The translations under genes were made by a program, and so were the position numbers. From assembly GCA_937910975.1 (NCBI GenBank), contig CALEMZ010000191.1, positions 1 through 5,028 of the forward strand: DNA of 5,028 bases, read 5' to 3'. The DNA comes from an uncultured Pseudorhodobacter sp. (GTDB lineage: Bacteria > Pseudomonadota > Alphaproteobacteria > Rhodobacterales > Rhodobacteraceae). This document shows, in pieces, positions 1 through 5,028 of the stretch. The notes under the pieces are model-generated. The model did no database searches, had not been told where the DNA came from, and saw only the letters and a program-made list of their open reading frames with translations. Positions within the stretch are counted from its first letter, which is position 1. Every line of letters starts with the position of its first letter.

Positions 1-783
1 AATCGACATTGCCTCTTCAACCACACATGGATTCACCACATGGCCCGAGATGCCGAACAGCTTGGTCCCGGCATTGTTCGGGCGGCCAAAGCTTGCAAAC
101 CAACCCGCGCCACGGCGCAAGATGGTCGGCACAACAGCGATGGATTCCACGTTGTTCACAGTAGTTGGGCAACCATAAAGCCCTGCGCCCGCCGGGAACG
201 GTGGCTTCATCCGCGGCATGCCCTTTTTGCCCTCAAGGCTTTCGAGCAGCGCCGTTTCTTCGCCACAAATATAGGCCCCGGCCCCGTGGTGCAAATAGCA
301 ATCAAAATCCCAGCCGGAACCAGCAGCGTTCTTACCCAAGAGGCCCGCATCATAACATTCGTCAATCGCGGCCTGAAGCGCCTCTTTCTCGCGGATATAT
401 TCACCGCGAATATAGATGTAGCAGGCATGTGCCCCCATCGCGAAGCTGGCGATCAACGCGCCTTCGATCAGCGTATGGGGATCATGGCGCATGATCTCGC
501 GGTCTTTACAGGTGCCGGGTTCGGATTCATCGGCATTAATCACCAGATAGGCCGGGCGGCCATCAGATTCCTTGGGCATAAACGACCATTTGAGGCCGGT
601 GGGGAAACCCGCCCCGCCCCGCCCCCGCAGGCCAGAGGCCTTGATCTGATCGACCAGCCAACCTTGCCCATTGGCGATAAACCCTGCCGTGCCGTTCCAA
701 TGCCCACGCTTCTTTGCGCCGGCAAGGGTGCGGTCATGCATCCCGTAAAGATTGGTGAAGATCCGATCCTGATCTTTCAGCAT
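1..783 (-). CDS. nuoF: NADH-quinone oxidoreductase subunit F (51 kDa, NADH/FMN subunit), 3' end beyond window
   Basis: The 51 kDa subunit that binds NADH and FMN and starts electron transfer in complex I. The first 261 residues are visible, of about 430 usual. The glycine-rich nucleotide/flavin loop is at 51-66 (GLRGRGGAGFPTGLKW). The acidic ADESEPGTCKDRE stretch at 84-96 contributes to FMN binding. GAGAYICGEETALLESLEG at 167-185 is the second signature, followed by PPFPAGAGLYGCPTTVNNVES. The ligands of [4Fe-4S] cluster N3 lie in the missing C-terminal part. The start ATG at 783 has GAGGG 6 nt upstream, giving MLKDQDRIFTNLYG, the usual Rhodobacteraceae N-terminus. The gap to the preceding gene is 9 nt. 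The frame is open to base 1 and reads ...CVVEEAMSI at the edge. Assignment is secure. Confidence 0.98.
   Translation of the reverse strand, partial: MLKDQDRIFTNLYGMHDRTLAGAKKRGHWNGTAGFIANGQGWLVDQIKASGLRGRGGAGFPTGLKWSFMPKESDGRPAYLVINADESEPGTCKDREIMRHDPHTLIEGALIASFAMGAHACYIYIRGEYIREKEALQAAIDECYDAGLLGKNAAGSGWDFDCYLHHGAGAYICGEETALLESLEGKKGMPRMKPPFPAGAGLYGCPTTVNNVESIAVVPTILRRGAGWFASFGRPNNAGTKLFGISGHVVNPCVVEEAMSI
608..626 (-). other. G-quadruplex motif in the coding strand of nuoF
   Basis: On the minus (coding) strand, runs of five, four, four and three G are separated by single C bases. They encode RGRGGAG of the nucleotide-binding loop with GGG, CGG, GGC and GCG codons. One-base loops with runs of at least three G meet the strictest intramolecular quadruplex pattern. 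It lies about 160 nt downstream of the nuoF start codon. Whether it folds in DNA or mRNA is unknown; the peptide is conserved, so part of the G-richness is forced by protein sequence. Confidence 0.55.
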
Positions 784-789
784 GTCATG

Positions 790-794
790 CCCTC
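790..794 (-). promoter_or_regulatory. Ribosome-binding site of nuoF overlapping the upstream stop codon
   Basis: GAGGG on the minus strand, sharing two bases with the TGA stop (795-793) of the 80-residue gene and lying 6 nt before the nuoF ATG at 783. A decoy ATG at 788-786 falls within the spacer but reads only three codons before TGA, and it sits just 1 nt from the ribosome site. The ATG at 783 is therefore the true start. Confidence 0.6.
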
Positions 795-1035
795 AATTAT
801 TCCCGGAGGCGGCTTTTTGCCGACGCCAGATCCGATATGTTACGACCATGGTCCAGAAGAACCCGGCCAATGCGGCCAGATCAAACAGAAAGACAAAACG
901 CGACTCCCAGCCGAAATGCCCCCCCATCCATTGCGCGCCCAGCCACAGCGCCATGGTGCCAACCAGCACAATGGCCACCAGCCGCGCATCGCGCGCGTTC
1001 CGGATGTCTGTCTTGTTGGGCTGCGGCTTTGTCAT
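793..1035 (-). CDS. Small two-helix membrane protein between nuoE and nuoF (DUF5337-like)
   Basis: An 80-residue protein with a polar, basic N-terminus (MTKPQPNKTDIRNARDAR). Two transmembrane helices follow at about 19-37 and 47-67, joined by a short loop (GGHFGWESR), and the end is basic (RIWRRQK). This positive pattern puts both ends in the cytoplasm. It fits the small proteins that I recall as DUF5337, found at this spot in Rhodobacteraceae nuo operons; the family name is from memory. The start is the ATG at 1035, 1 nt after the nuoE stop. A GTG further upstream at 1086 would overlap nuoE by about 50 nt and add an unlikely charged leader, so it is rejected. The ribosome site is weak (GGCGAAG, about 9 nt upstream), which suggests coupling to nuoE translation. 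No catalytic residues are visible; a complex I accessory or assembly role is only an inference from context. Confidence 0.82.
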   Translation of the reverse strand: MTKPQPNKTDIRNARDARLVAIVLVGTMALWLGAQWMGGHFGWESRFVFLFDLAALAGFFWTMVVTYRIWRRQKAASGNN

Positions 1036-1036
1036 C

Positions 1037-1279
1037 TTAGTAAACTTCGCCTTTATCGACACGCTTCGAGAAGTCAGTCTCTCCACCCGTTGCCAATATC
1101 TTGGCCTGTTGGACCCAGGTGTCGCGAGTCACACGGCCCTTGAAGCCCGCCAAATTCTCATCGACCCATTCTATTTCCGCGGCAGCCCAATTGGCGATCT
1201 GATCGTAATGGTAAAAGCCAAGGCTGTTGCACAGCTTTTCCAGTTTCGGGCCGATGCCCTTGATTTGTTTAAGATCATC
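1037..1279 (-). other. Helix-hairpin-helix-like C-terminal domain of NuoE
   Basis: Residues 284-363 of NuoE. The block opens with a IKGIGPKLEKLCNSLG hairpin, followed by YHYDQIANW, EIEWVDENL, FKGRVTRDTW and VQQAKILA. This pattern (G-I-G-P-K-hairpin, then a tryptophan-marked helix, then a KGR-x(3)-W helix) resembles the extension I recall at the C-terminus of alphaproteobacterial ribosomal protein L21 and of several other proteins in this class. HhH modules often bind nucleic acid, but here the domain may serve protein-protein contact. The last residues (ETDFSKRVDKGEVY) look like a flexible end. Confidence 0.6.
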
Positions 1280-2128
1280 CGCCTTGCCACCCCGCGCAGC
1301 CGTCAGGCCCTGCGGCTTTGTCGGGGCCTTTTGCACCGCAGCCGCCTTCTTCGGTGCCGTTTTTGCTGGCTCCGCTGCGGCGGGCTTGGTTGGGGTCGCC
1401 TTGGCTGGCTTGCCGCCGGATTTACCCAGCCACGGCACCAAGAGCGGCACTTCGGTGCCGTCAATCCGCTTGACCGTATCGCCAATATCCACCGCCGCCT
1501 GCACAGAGGCGTTGTACTGTTTGCGGCCCGATGCAAAGTCCTTCAGGCTCGTCAGCCCCGACAACGGCTCTGATGCATAGCGCCCATTTTGCGGGCCGGG
1601 TACCGGAACCTCACCCTTGGAGAAACGCGCAATCAGGTCGCGCAGTTTTTCCGGCGTCAGGTCTTCATAGTAATCCTTGCCGATCTGGGCCATGGGCGCG
1701 TTGGTGCAAGACCCAAGGCACTCCACCTCTTCCCAGCTGAACTTGCCATCGGCCGACAGCATATGCGGCTTTTCCGCAATCAACTCTTTGCAAACCGCAA
1801 CCAGATCTTCGGCACCACAGATCATGCAGGACGTAGTGCCGCAAATCTGAATATTTGCAATTGAACCAACAGGTTGCAGCTGGAACATGAAGTAAAACGT
1901 CGCCACTTCCAGCGCACGAATATAGGCCAGCCCAAGCATATCGGCGATATGTTCGATTGCAGGGCGGGTCAGCCAGCCCTCTTGCTCCTGTGCACGCCAC
2001 AAAAGCGGAATAATGGCCGAAGCCTGCCGCCCTTCGGGGTATTTGGAAATCTGTCCATGGGCCCATGCTTGGTTTGCCGGGGTAAAGGCAAAAGTGGCGG
2101 GCTGTTTTTTATGCAGGCGGCGTAGCAT
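1037..2128 (-). CDS. nuoE: NADH-quinone oxidoreductase subunit E (24 kDa subunit) with C-terminal extension
   Basis: The 24 kDa thioredoxin-like subunit of the NADH-oxidising module, carrying the off-path [2Fe-2S] cluster N1a beside NuoF. All four cluster ligands are present in canonical spacing: Cys96 and Cys101 (CGTTSC) and Cys137 and Cys141 (CLGSC). The catalytic-core region covers about residues 1-190. The protein has 363 residues, against roughly 160-240 in most bacteria and mitochondria. The surplus is a poorly conserved stretch, a Lys/Ala/Pro-rich linker (235-283) and a folded-looking tail (284-345, starting DDLKQIKGIGPKLEKL) resembling a helix-hairpin-helix module. Such long NuoE proteins are known in Rhodobacteraceae. 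The start is the ATG whose first base is shared with the preceding stop, with GGAG 7 nt upstream. A longer in-frame reading to 2281 merely runs antiparallel-free through the upstream gene and is rejected. The assignment is secure; the function of the tail is unknown. Confidence 0.96.
   Translation of the reverse strand: MLRRLHKKQPATFAFTPANQAWAHGQISKYPEGRQASAIIPLLWRAQEQEGWLTRPAIEHIADMLGLAYIRALEVATFYFMFQLQPVGSIANIQICGTTSCMICGAEDLVAVCKELIAEKPHMLSADGKFSWEEVECLGSCTNAPMAQIGKDYYEDLTPEKLRDLIARFSKGEVPVPGPQNGRYASEPLSGLTSLKDFASGRKQYNASVQAAVDIGDTVKRIDGTEVPLLVPWLGKSGGKPAKATPTKPAAAEPAKTAPKKAAAVQKAPTKPQGLTAARGGKADDLKQIKGIGPKLEKLCNSLGFYHYDQIANWAAAEIEWVDENLAGFKGRVTRDTWVQQAKILATGGETDFSKRVDKGEVY
1280..1426 (-). 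other. Lys/Ala/Pro-rich low-complexity linker in NuoE
   Basis: Residues 235-283 of NuoE, made almost only of Lys, Ala, Pro, Thr and Gly, with GCC/AAG-rich DNA. It separates the Fe-S core from the C-terminal hairpin domain and is expected to be disordered and positively charged. Slippage in such DNA could make its length vary among strains. Confidence 0.7.
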
Positions 2129-2496
2129 CAGGCGGCTCCGTTCGAGATCAAGGCGGCCAAGACAACGGCCAAAATGGCCAAAGCAGCAAGCCCGGCCAGA
2201 AGATGTTTCAGATAGGGCTTGCCAAGGCGGGCATAGATAAAAGTATCGGCGAAGGCCATAAAGGCCAAAGCCACGCCCCACCCTGCCATGACCCGCAGAT
2301 CAGCAAGATAGGCAACGAAAGCCGTGAACCCGGCAAAGGCAAGGTAACGGCCCAGCATCACATTCGGCAAAGCCTCAACCGTATGGTCAAGCTTACGAAG
2401 TCCGGCACGCGGATCGGGGATGCATGTCATGGCGATGACAACAGTGACAAACACCGCGACCCAAGCCAGACCATATGCAACCGCGTCAAGCGTCAT
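2128..2496 (-). CDS. Small four-helix membrane protein between nuoD and nuoE, function unknown
   Basis: A 122-residue, strongly hydrophobic protein with four probable transmembrane helices at about residues 5-25, 47-66, 68-88 and 97-117. There is a polar, charged loop at 27-45 (PDPRAGLRKLDHTVE) between the first two. I recognise no enzymatic motif and no metal-binding cysteine cluster; the single Cys25 lies at the end of helix 1. The start is ATG, overlapping the nuoD stop by one base (TGATG), with a GGGGAG ribosome site about 11 nt upstream inside nuoD. Its own TGA overlaps the nuoE ATG in the same way. Unassigned frames interspersed among the complex I genes are known from Paracoccus and Rhodobacter, so this is probably one of those lineage-specific proteins. 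An accessory or assembly role for complex I is inferred from position only. Confidence 0.82.
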   Translation of the reverse strand: MTLDAVAYGLAWVAVFVTVVIAMTCIPDPRAGLRKLDHTVEALPNVMLGRYLAFAGFTAFVAYLADLRVMAGWGVALAFMAFADTFIYARLGKPYLKHLLAGLAALAILAVVLAALISNGAA

Positions 2497-3707
2497 CAGC
2501 GGTCAATCTCCCCGAACACCACATCCATGGTGCCGATGATCGCCGCCACATCGGCCAACTGATGGCCCTTGCAGATGTAATCCATCGCTTGCAGGTGCAA
2601 GAAACCCGGAGCGCGAATTTTGGCGCGATAGGGTTTATTGGTGCCGTCAGCCACCAGATAAACGCCGAACTCGCCCTTGGGGGCTTCGACTGCGGCATAA
2701 ATTTCACCGGCAGGCACGTGGAAGCCTTCGGTGTAAAGCTTGAAGTGATGGATCAGCGCTTCCATCGAGGTTTTCATCTCACCGCGCTTGGGCGGGGTGA
2801 TCTTGCCGCGCGCCAGCACATCGCCCGGCTCTTTGCGCAGCTTGGCCAGTGCCTGACGGATGATCGAGGTGCTCTCGCGCATTTCCTGCATCCGGCAGAG
2901 GTAGCGATCATAACAATCACCATTCTTGCCGATTGGGATTTTGAAATCAAATTCGTCATAACATTCATAGGGCTGCGCGCGGCGCAGATCCCATGCGAGG
3001 CCAGATCCGCGCACCATGACGCCCGAAAAGCCCCAATCCAGAATATCTTGCTCGCTCACCACACCGATATCGACGTTGCGCTGTTTAAAGATGCGGTTTT
3101 CGGTCAGCAGCCCGTCGATATCGTCCAGAACACGTGGGAATTCCAACGCCCAGGTATCGATATCTTCGATCAGCGCAGGGGGCAGATCCTGATGCACGCC
3201 TCCGGGGCGGAAATAGGCGGCGTGAAGACGCGCGCCGCTGGCCCGCTCATAAAACACCATCAGCTTTTCGCGTTCTTCAAAGCCCCAGAGCGGCGGGGTC
3301 AATGCGCCCACGTCCATCGCCTGCGTGGTCACGTTCAGCAGGTGGTTCAACACCCGGCCAATTTCGCAAAACAGCACGCGGATCAGTTGTGCGCGGCGCG
3401 GCACGACCACGCCTGTCAGCTTTTCGATGGCCAGACACCAAGCATGTTCTTGGTTCATTGGTGCCACATAATCCAACCGGTCGAAATAGGGCAGGTTTTG
3501 CAGATAGGTGCGGCTTTCCATCAGCTTTTCTGTGCCACGATGCAGCAGGCCGATATGGGGATCGCAACGCTCAACAATCTCGCCGTCCAACTCCAGTACA
3601 AGGCGTAAAACACCATGCGCAGCAGGGTGTTGCGGGCCAAAGTTCAAGTTGAAGTTGCGGATCTTCTGTTCGCCTGTTTGCGCATCGTCAAAGTTGCCAT
3701 CCATCAT
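2496..3707 (-). CDS. nuoD: NADH-quinone oxidoreductase subunit D (49 kDa subunit)
   Basis: The 49 kDa subunit of complex I, related to the large subunit of NiFe hydrogenases. With NuoB it forms the quinone-reduction pocket where the peripheral arm meets the membrane arm. The 403 residues are full length for alphaproteobacteria. Visible landmarks are NFGPQHPAAHGVLRL at 22-36, the family signature LHRGTEKLMESR at 55-66, MDVGALTPPLWGFEERE in the middle, and the conserved C-terminus KGHQLADVAAIIGTMDVVFGEIDR. By alignment from memory with the bovine and Thermus subunits, His31 and Tyr80 are the two quinone head-group ligands; both are present with the expected 49-residue spacing. Two consecutive ATG codons (3707 and 3704) could each serve as start. 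GAGGG lies 6 or 9 nt upstream, within the end of the sulfotransferase gene. The TGA stop overlaps the next gene's ATG by one base. Assignment is secure. Confidence 0.98.
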   Translation of the reverse strand: MMDGNFDDAQTGEQKIRNFNLNFGPQHPAAHGVLRLVLELDGEIVERCDPHIGLLHRGTEKLMESRTYLQNLPYFDRLDYVAPMNQEHAWCLAIEKLTGVVVPRRAQLIRVLFCEIGRVLNHLLNVTTQAMDVGALTPPLWGFEEREKLMVFYERASGARLHAAYFRPGGVHQDLPPALIEDIDTWALEFPRVLDDIDGLLTENRIFKQRNVDIGVVSEQDILDWGFSGVMVRGSGLAWDLRRAQPYECYDEFDFKIPIGKNGDCYDRYLCRMQEMRESTSIIRQALAKLRKEPGDVLARGKITPPKRGEMKTSMEALIHHFKLYTEGFHVPAGEIYAAVEAPKGEFGVYLVADGTNKPYRAKIRAPGFLHLQAMDYICKGHQLADVAAIIGTMDVVFGEIDR

Positions 3708-4591
3708 AGCGTACCCTCACACATATTCTTGCGCCAATTCGCCGGAAGCTCCGGATATTGGCGGTCGACAAATTCATATTGCGGGCGCAATAGTGCGCGC
3801 GCGCGTTGCAGTTGTTCGGGCATCATCACAAGGGCCGGGCCGACATGGACGGCTCGGTCAAACTGCGCGTCCACGTAGCCAATCCCCAGAAAACGGCATA
3901 GCCGGGAATGACCTGCGGGTGTCAGCATGTCTTCCATGAACATGACCATCAGCTTGGCCGGCGCAATGGCCGCAGTCAGCCGCCCAAGCGCCCCGGCATA
4001 GTCGCCGCGCTCTGTCATGCCGCTTTGGGCGCCATTCAGCACCCGCTCCAGCGTAGCATAACATGCCTCAGGCACAGCATCTGCCGCATCGGACGCCCGC
4101 CGCGCGACCATGCGCACATGGCTCCACAGACGTGCCACGGGGTCACGCATCAGATAAAGAAACCGCGTGTCCGGCGACAGGCTTGCCATCCGTTGCAACC
4201 GCTCTACCGGCAGCAGCACATAAGAGGGCGTGATATCGGCAACCAGCGCATGGTTTTCGCGCCCATCCATCAGATATGACAGGTAGCCTGCCGTATCCTC
4301 TGACTTACTTTCCAACACATTATGCCAATCAAGCACATCGCGAAGCTTGGAAGTGATATGCGGCACCCGCGGTGCCTTTGCATTCAGCATCTGTTCGCGC
4401 AACTTCGCCGCAGCTTGTTGCTGTCGCCGGATTTGATACCGAAAATACCCGCCTTCCAGCGTGTCAAAATAGTGCAGCTCTTTGATCGAGCGCATGTGAC
4501 ATTCCAGATGCCCGGTAAGGTAGTCGTAAAGCCAGCTGGTGCCAGCCTTTGTCGCCCCCACACAATAAAGGATCGTCGGTTCCTTGGTCAC
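3704..4591 (-). CDS. PAPS-dependent sulfotransferase-like protein embedded in the nuo operon
   Basis: A 295-residue protein with the two cofactor-binding motifs of PAPS-dependent sulfotransferases. The 5'-phosphosulfate loop is at residues 12-25 (GATKAGTSWLYDYL, with Lys15 as the expected catalytic lysine). The 3'-phosphate-binding motif is at about 145-161 (LYLMRDP, Arg149, Ser157). KELHYFD (37-43) and DITPSY (119-124) match other conserved blocks of bacterial and NDST-like sulfotransferases. There is no signal peptide or membrane segment, so it is probably cytosolic. The start is GTG: the frame is closed by a TGA at 4615-4613, no other start codon lies between, and an AAGGG ribosome site sits 9 nt upstream. 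It follows nuoC after 5 nt, and its stop overlaps the nuoD start. The acceptor (carbohydrate, lipid, protein or small molecule) cannot be read from sequence. Fold assignment is confident; a role in complex I is unproven. Confidence 0.87.
   Translation of the reverse strand: MTKEPTILYCVGATKAGTSWLYDYLTGHLECHMRSIKELHYFDTLEGGYFRYQIRRQQQAAAKLREQMLNAKAPRVPHITSKLRDVLDWHNVLESKSEDTAGYLSYLMDGRENHALVADITPSYVLLPVERLQRMASLSPDTRFLYLMRDPVARLWSHVRMVARRASDAADAVPEACYATLERVLNGAQSGMTERGDYAGALGRLTAAIAPAKLMVMFMEDMLTPAGHSRLCRFLGIGYVDAQFDRAVHVGPALVMMPEQLQRARALLRPQYEFVDRQYPELPANWRKNMCEGTL
3714..3718 (-). promoter_or_regulatory. Ribosome-binding site of nuoD, inside the sulfotransferase gene
   Basis: GAGGG on the minus strand, spanning the Glu-Gly codons near the sulfotransferase C-terminus. 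It lies 6 nt before the first nuoD ATG (3707) and 9 nt before the second (3704). The sulfotransferase TGA (3706-3704) overlaps both ATGs, by 4 nt for the first as ATGA and by 1 nt for the second as TGATG. Translation of nuoD is therefore probably coupled to that of the sulfotransferase. Confidence 0.65.
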
Positions 4592-4596
4592 GCCGG

Positions 4597-5028
4597 TTAG
4601 CCCTTGGCCTTGTCATCGCCCGGCAGCACATATTGCGCGCCCTCCCAGGGTGACATGAAATCAAACTGACGGTATTCCTGCACCAGCTTGACGGGTTCAT
4701 AAATCACCCGCTTTTGCGCCTCGTCATAGCGCACTTCGGTGTAACCCGTGGTCGGGAAATCCTTGCGCAGCGGGTGGCCGCGAAAACCATAATCCGTCAG
4801 GATGCGGCGCAGGTCGGGGTGGCCGGAAAACAATATCCCGAACATATCGAACACTTCCCGCTCAAACCAGTTTGCCGAAGGGTGGACGGAGGTTATGGAG
4901 GGCACCATCTCATCCTCGCGCACAGCGACACGCAGGCGGATACGGTGGTTTTGGTACATCGACAAGAAGTGATACACCACGTCAAACCGATGGCTAGCCC
5001 GCTCGGGGTAATCCACGGCCGTAATGTC
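4597..5028 (-). CDS. nuoC: NADH-quinone oxidoreductase subunit C (30 kDa subunit), 5' end beyond window
   Basis: This is the 30 kDa peripheral-arm subunit of proton-pumping complex I. It belongs to the connecting module that links the NADH-oxidising part to the quinone site, on the cytoplasmic face of the inner membrane. The visible 143 residues begin DITAVDYPER and contain the family signature at visible residues 56-77 (ERE, DMFG, then HPDLRRIL). After it come the conserved YGFRGHPLRKDFP stretch and the FDFMSPWEG tail near the C-terminus. Family members have about 200 residues, so roughly 60 N-terminal residues lie past the right edge. The reading frame is open to the last base of the window. 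An in-frame GTG at 5016 is only an internal valine codon, not the start. The stop TAA lies 5 nt before the sulfotransferase start. Nothing looks broken, and the assignment is secure. Confidence 0.97.
   Translation of the reverse strand, partial: DITAVDYPERASHRFDVVYHFLSMYQNHRIRLRVAVREDEMVPSITSVHPSANWFEREVFDMFGILFSGHPDLRRILTDYGFRGHPLRKDFPTTGYTEVRYDEAQKRVIYEPVKLVQEYRQFDFMSPWEGAQYVLPGDDKAKG
4601..4605 (-). promoter_or_regulatory. Ribosome-binding site for the sulfotransferase GTG start
   Basis: AAGGG on the minus strand, inside the last two sense codons of nuoC and 9 nt before the GTG at 4591-4589. It decides the start, because no ATG or TTG in this frame lies between the upstream stop codon and the PAPS-binding loop. 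Confidence 0.6.

Noticed and set aside
1036..1086. GTG start giving 17 more residues to the 80-residue protein
   Set aside because: It would overlap the nuoE C-terminus by about 50 nt, while the ATG at 1035 fits the compact operon spacing.
40..1143. A 367-codon open frame on the plus strand opposite nuoF, the 80-residue gene and the end of nuoE
   Set aside because: It crosses three minus-strand genes with clear homology and ribosome sites. The predicted protein is rich in Pro, Arg and His with no recognisable domain, so it is a shadow.
782..1573. A 263-codon open frame on the plus strand opposite the 80-residue gene and the nuoE tail
   Set aside because: Antisense to the low-complexity linker and hairpin domain of NuoE. 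The product has Arg/Leu/Cys-rich stretches that mirror the GCC/AAG-rich linker DNA.
2129..2281. Longer NuoE with 51 extra N-terminal residues
   Set aside because: The extension overlaps the 122-residue membrane gene in another frame and looks random. The ATG at 2128 has a good ribosome site and yields the usual MLRRLHKKQP start.
2475..3608. A 377-codon open frame on the plus strand opposite nuoD
   Set aside because: It lies antisense to the well-conserved nuoD gene. Its product (His/Gln/Ala-rich) matches no family I know, and it is the kind of shadow frame produced by strong codon bias in GC-rich genes.
3795..3806. Short alternating GC run (gcgcgcgcgc) in the sulfotransferase gene
   Set aside because: It encodes an ordinary Arg-Ala-Arg stretch, is too short to count as a repeat, and has no sign of regulatory use.
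4592..4596. Possible insertion scar or mobile-element ends flanking the sulfotransferase
   Set aside because: I looked for inverted or direct repeats at both junctions (around 4590-4610 and 3700-3720) and saw none; no transposase or recombinase is present.
1..5028. Internal promoters, rho-independent terminators, RNA genes or CRISPR repeats
   Set aside because: The largest gap between genes is 9 nt, and I saw no hairpin followed by a T-run on the minus strand, no tRNA-like fold and no spaced repeats.

Overview
The window is a central slice of a complex I (NADH:quinone oxidoreductase, nuo) operon, read entirely from the minus strand. In the direction of transcription (right to left) the order is: nuoC (5' end missing), a sulfotransferase-like gene, nuoD, a small four-helix membrane protein, nuoE, a small two-helix membrane protein, and nuoF (3' end missing). 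Protein sequence and layout point to an alphaproteobacterium of the Rhodobacteraceae (Rhodobacter/Paracoccus/Roseobacter group). NuoC, NuoD and NuoF are near-textbook for that family. NuoE carries the long C-terminal extension typical of it, and small unassigned reading frames between nuo genes are known from the Paracoccus and Rhodobacter clusters.

Layout: nuoC occupies 5028-4597 and the sulfotransferase 4591-3704. nuoD covers 3707-2496, the 122-residue membrane protein 2496-2128, and nuoE 2128-1037. The 80-residue membrane protein covers 1035-793 and nuoF runs from 783 off the left edge. Packing is extreme. Three junctions are stop/start overlaps (ATGATG before nuoD, TGATG before the 122-residue gene and before nuoE), and the other gaps are 1, 5 and 9 nt. 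There is no non-coding stretch of any size. I see no promoter, terminator, RNA gene, mobile element, repeat array or CRISPR, so all seven genes most likely share one transcript that starts and ends outside the window.

How the genes work together: NuoE and NuoF form the NADH-oxidising module (FMN plus Fe-S clusters). NuoC and NuoD form part of the connecting module, with the quinone pocket in NuoD. The two small membrane proteins have no function visible in sequence, but their position suggests accessory or assembly roles for complex I.

The real oddity is the PAPS-type sulfotransferase between nuoC and nuoD, genes that are normally adjacent and are fused in some bacteria. It is intact, has recognisable cofactor-binding motifs, and its last codons contain the nuoD ribosome-binding site. 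Other points worth attention are the helix-hairpin-helix-like tail of NuoE behind a Lys/Ala/Pro linker, and a perfect one-base-loop G-quadruplex motif in the coding strand of nuoF. I found no clear sign of a wholly new system.
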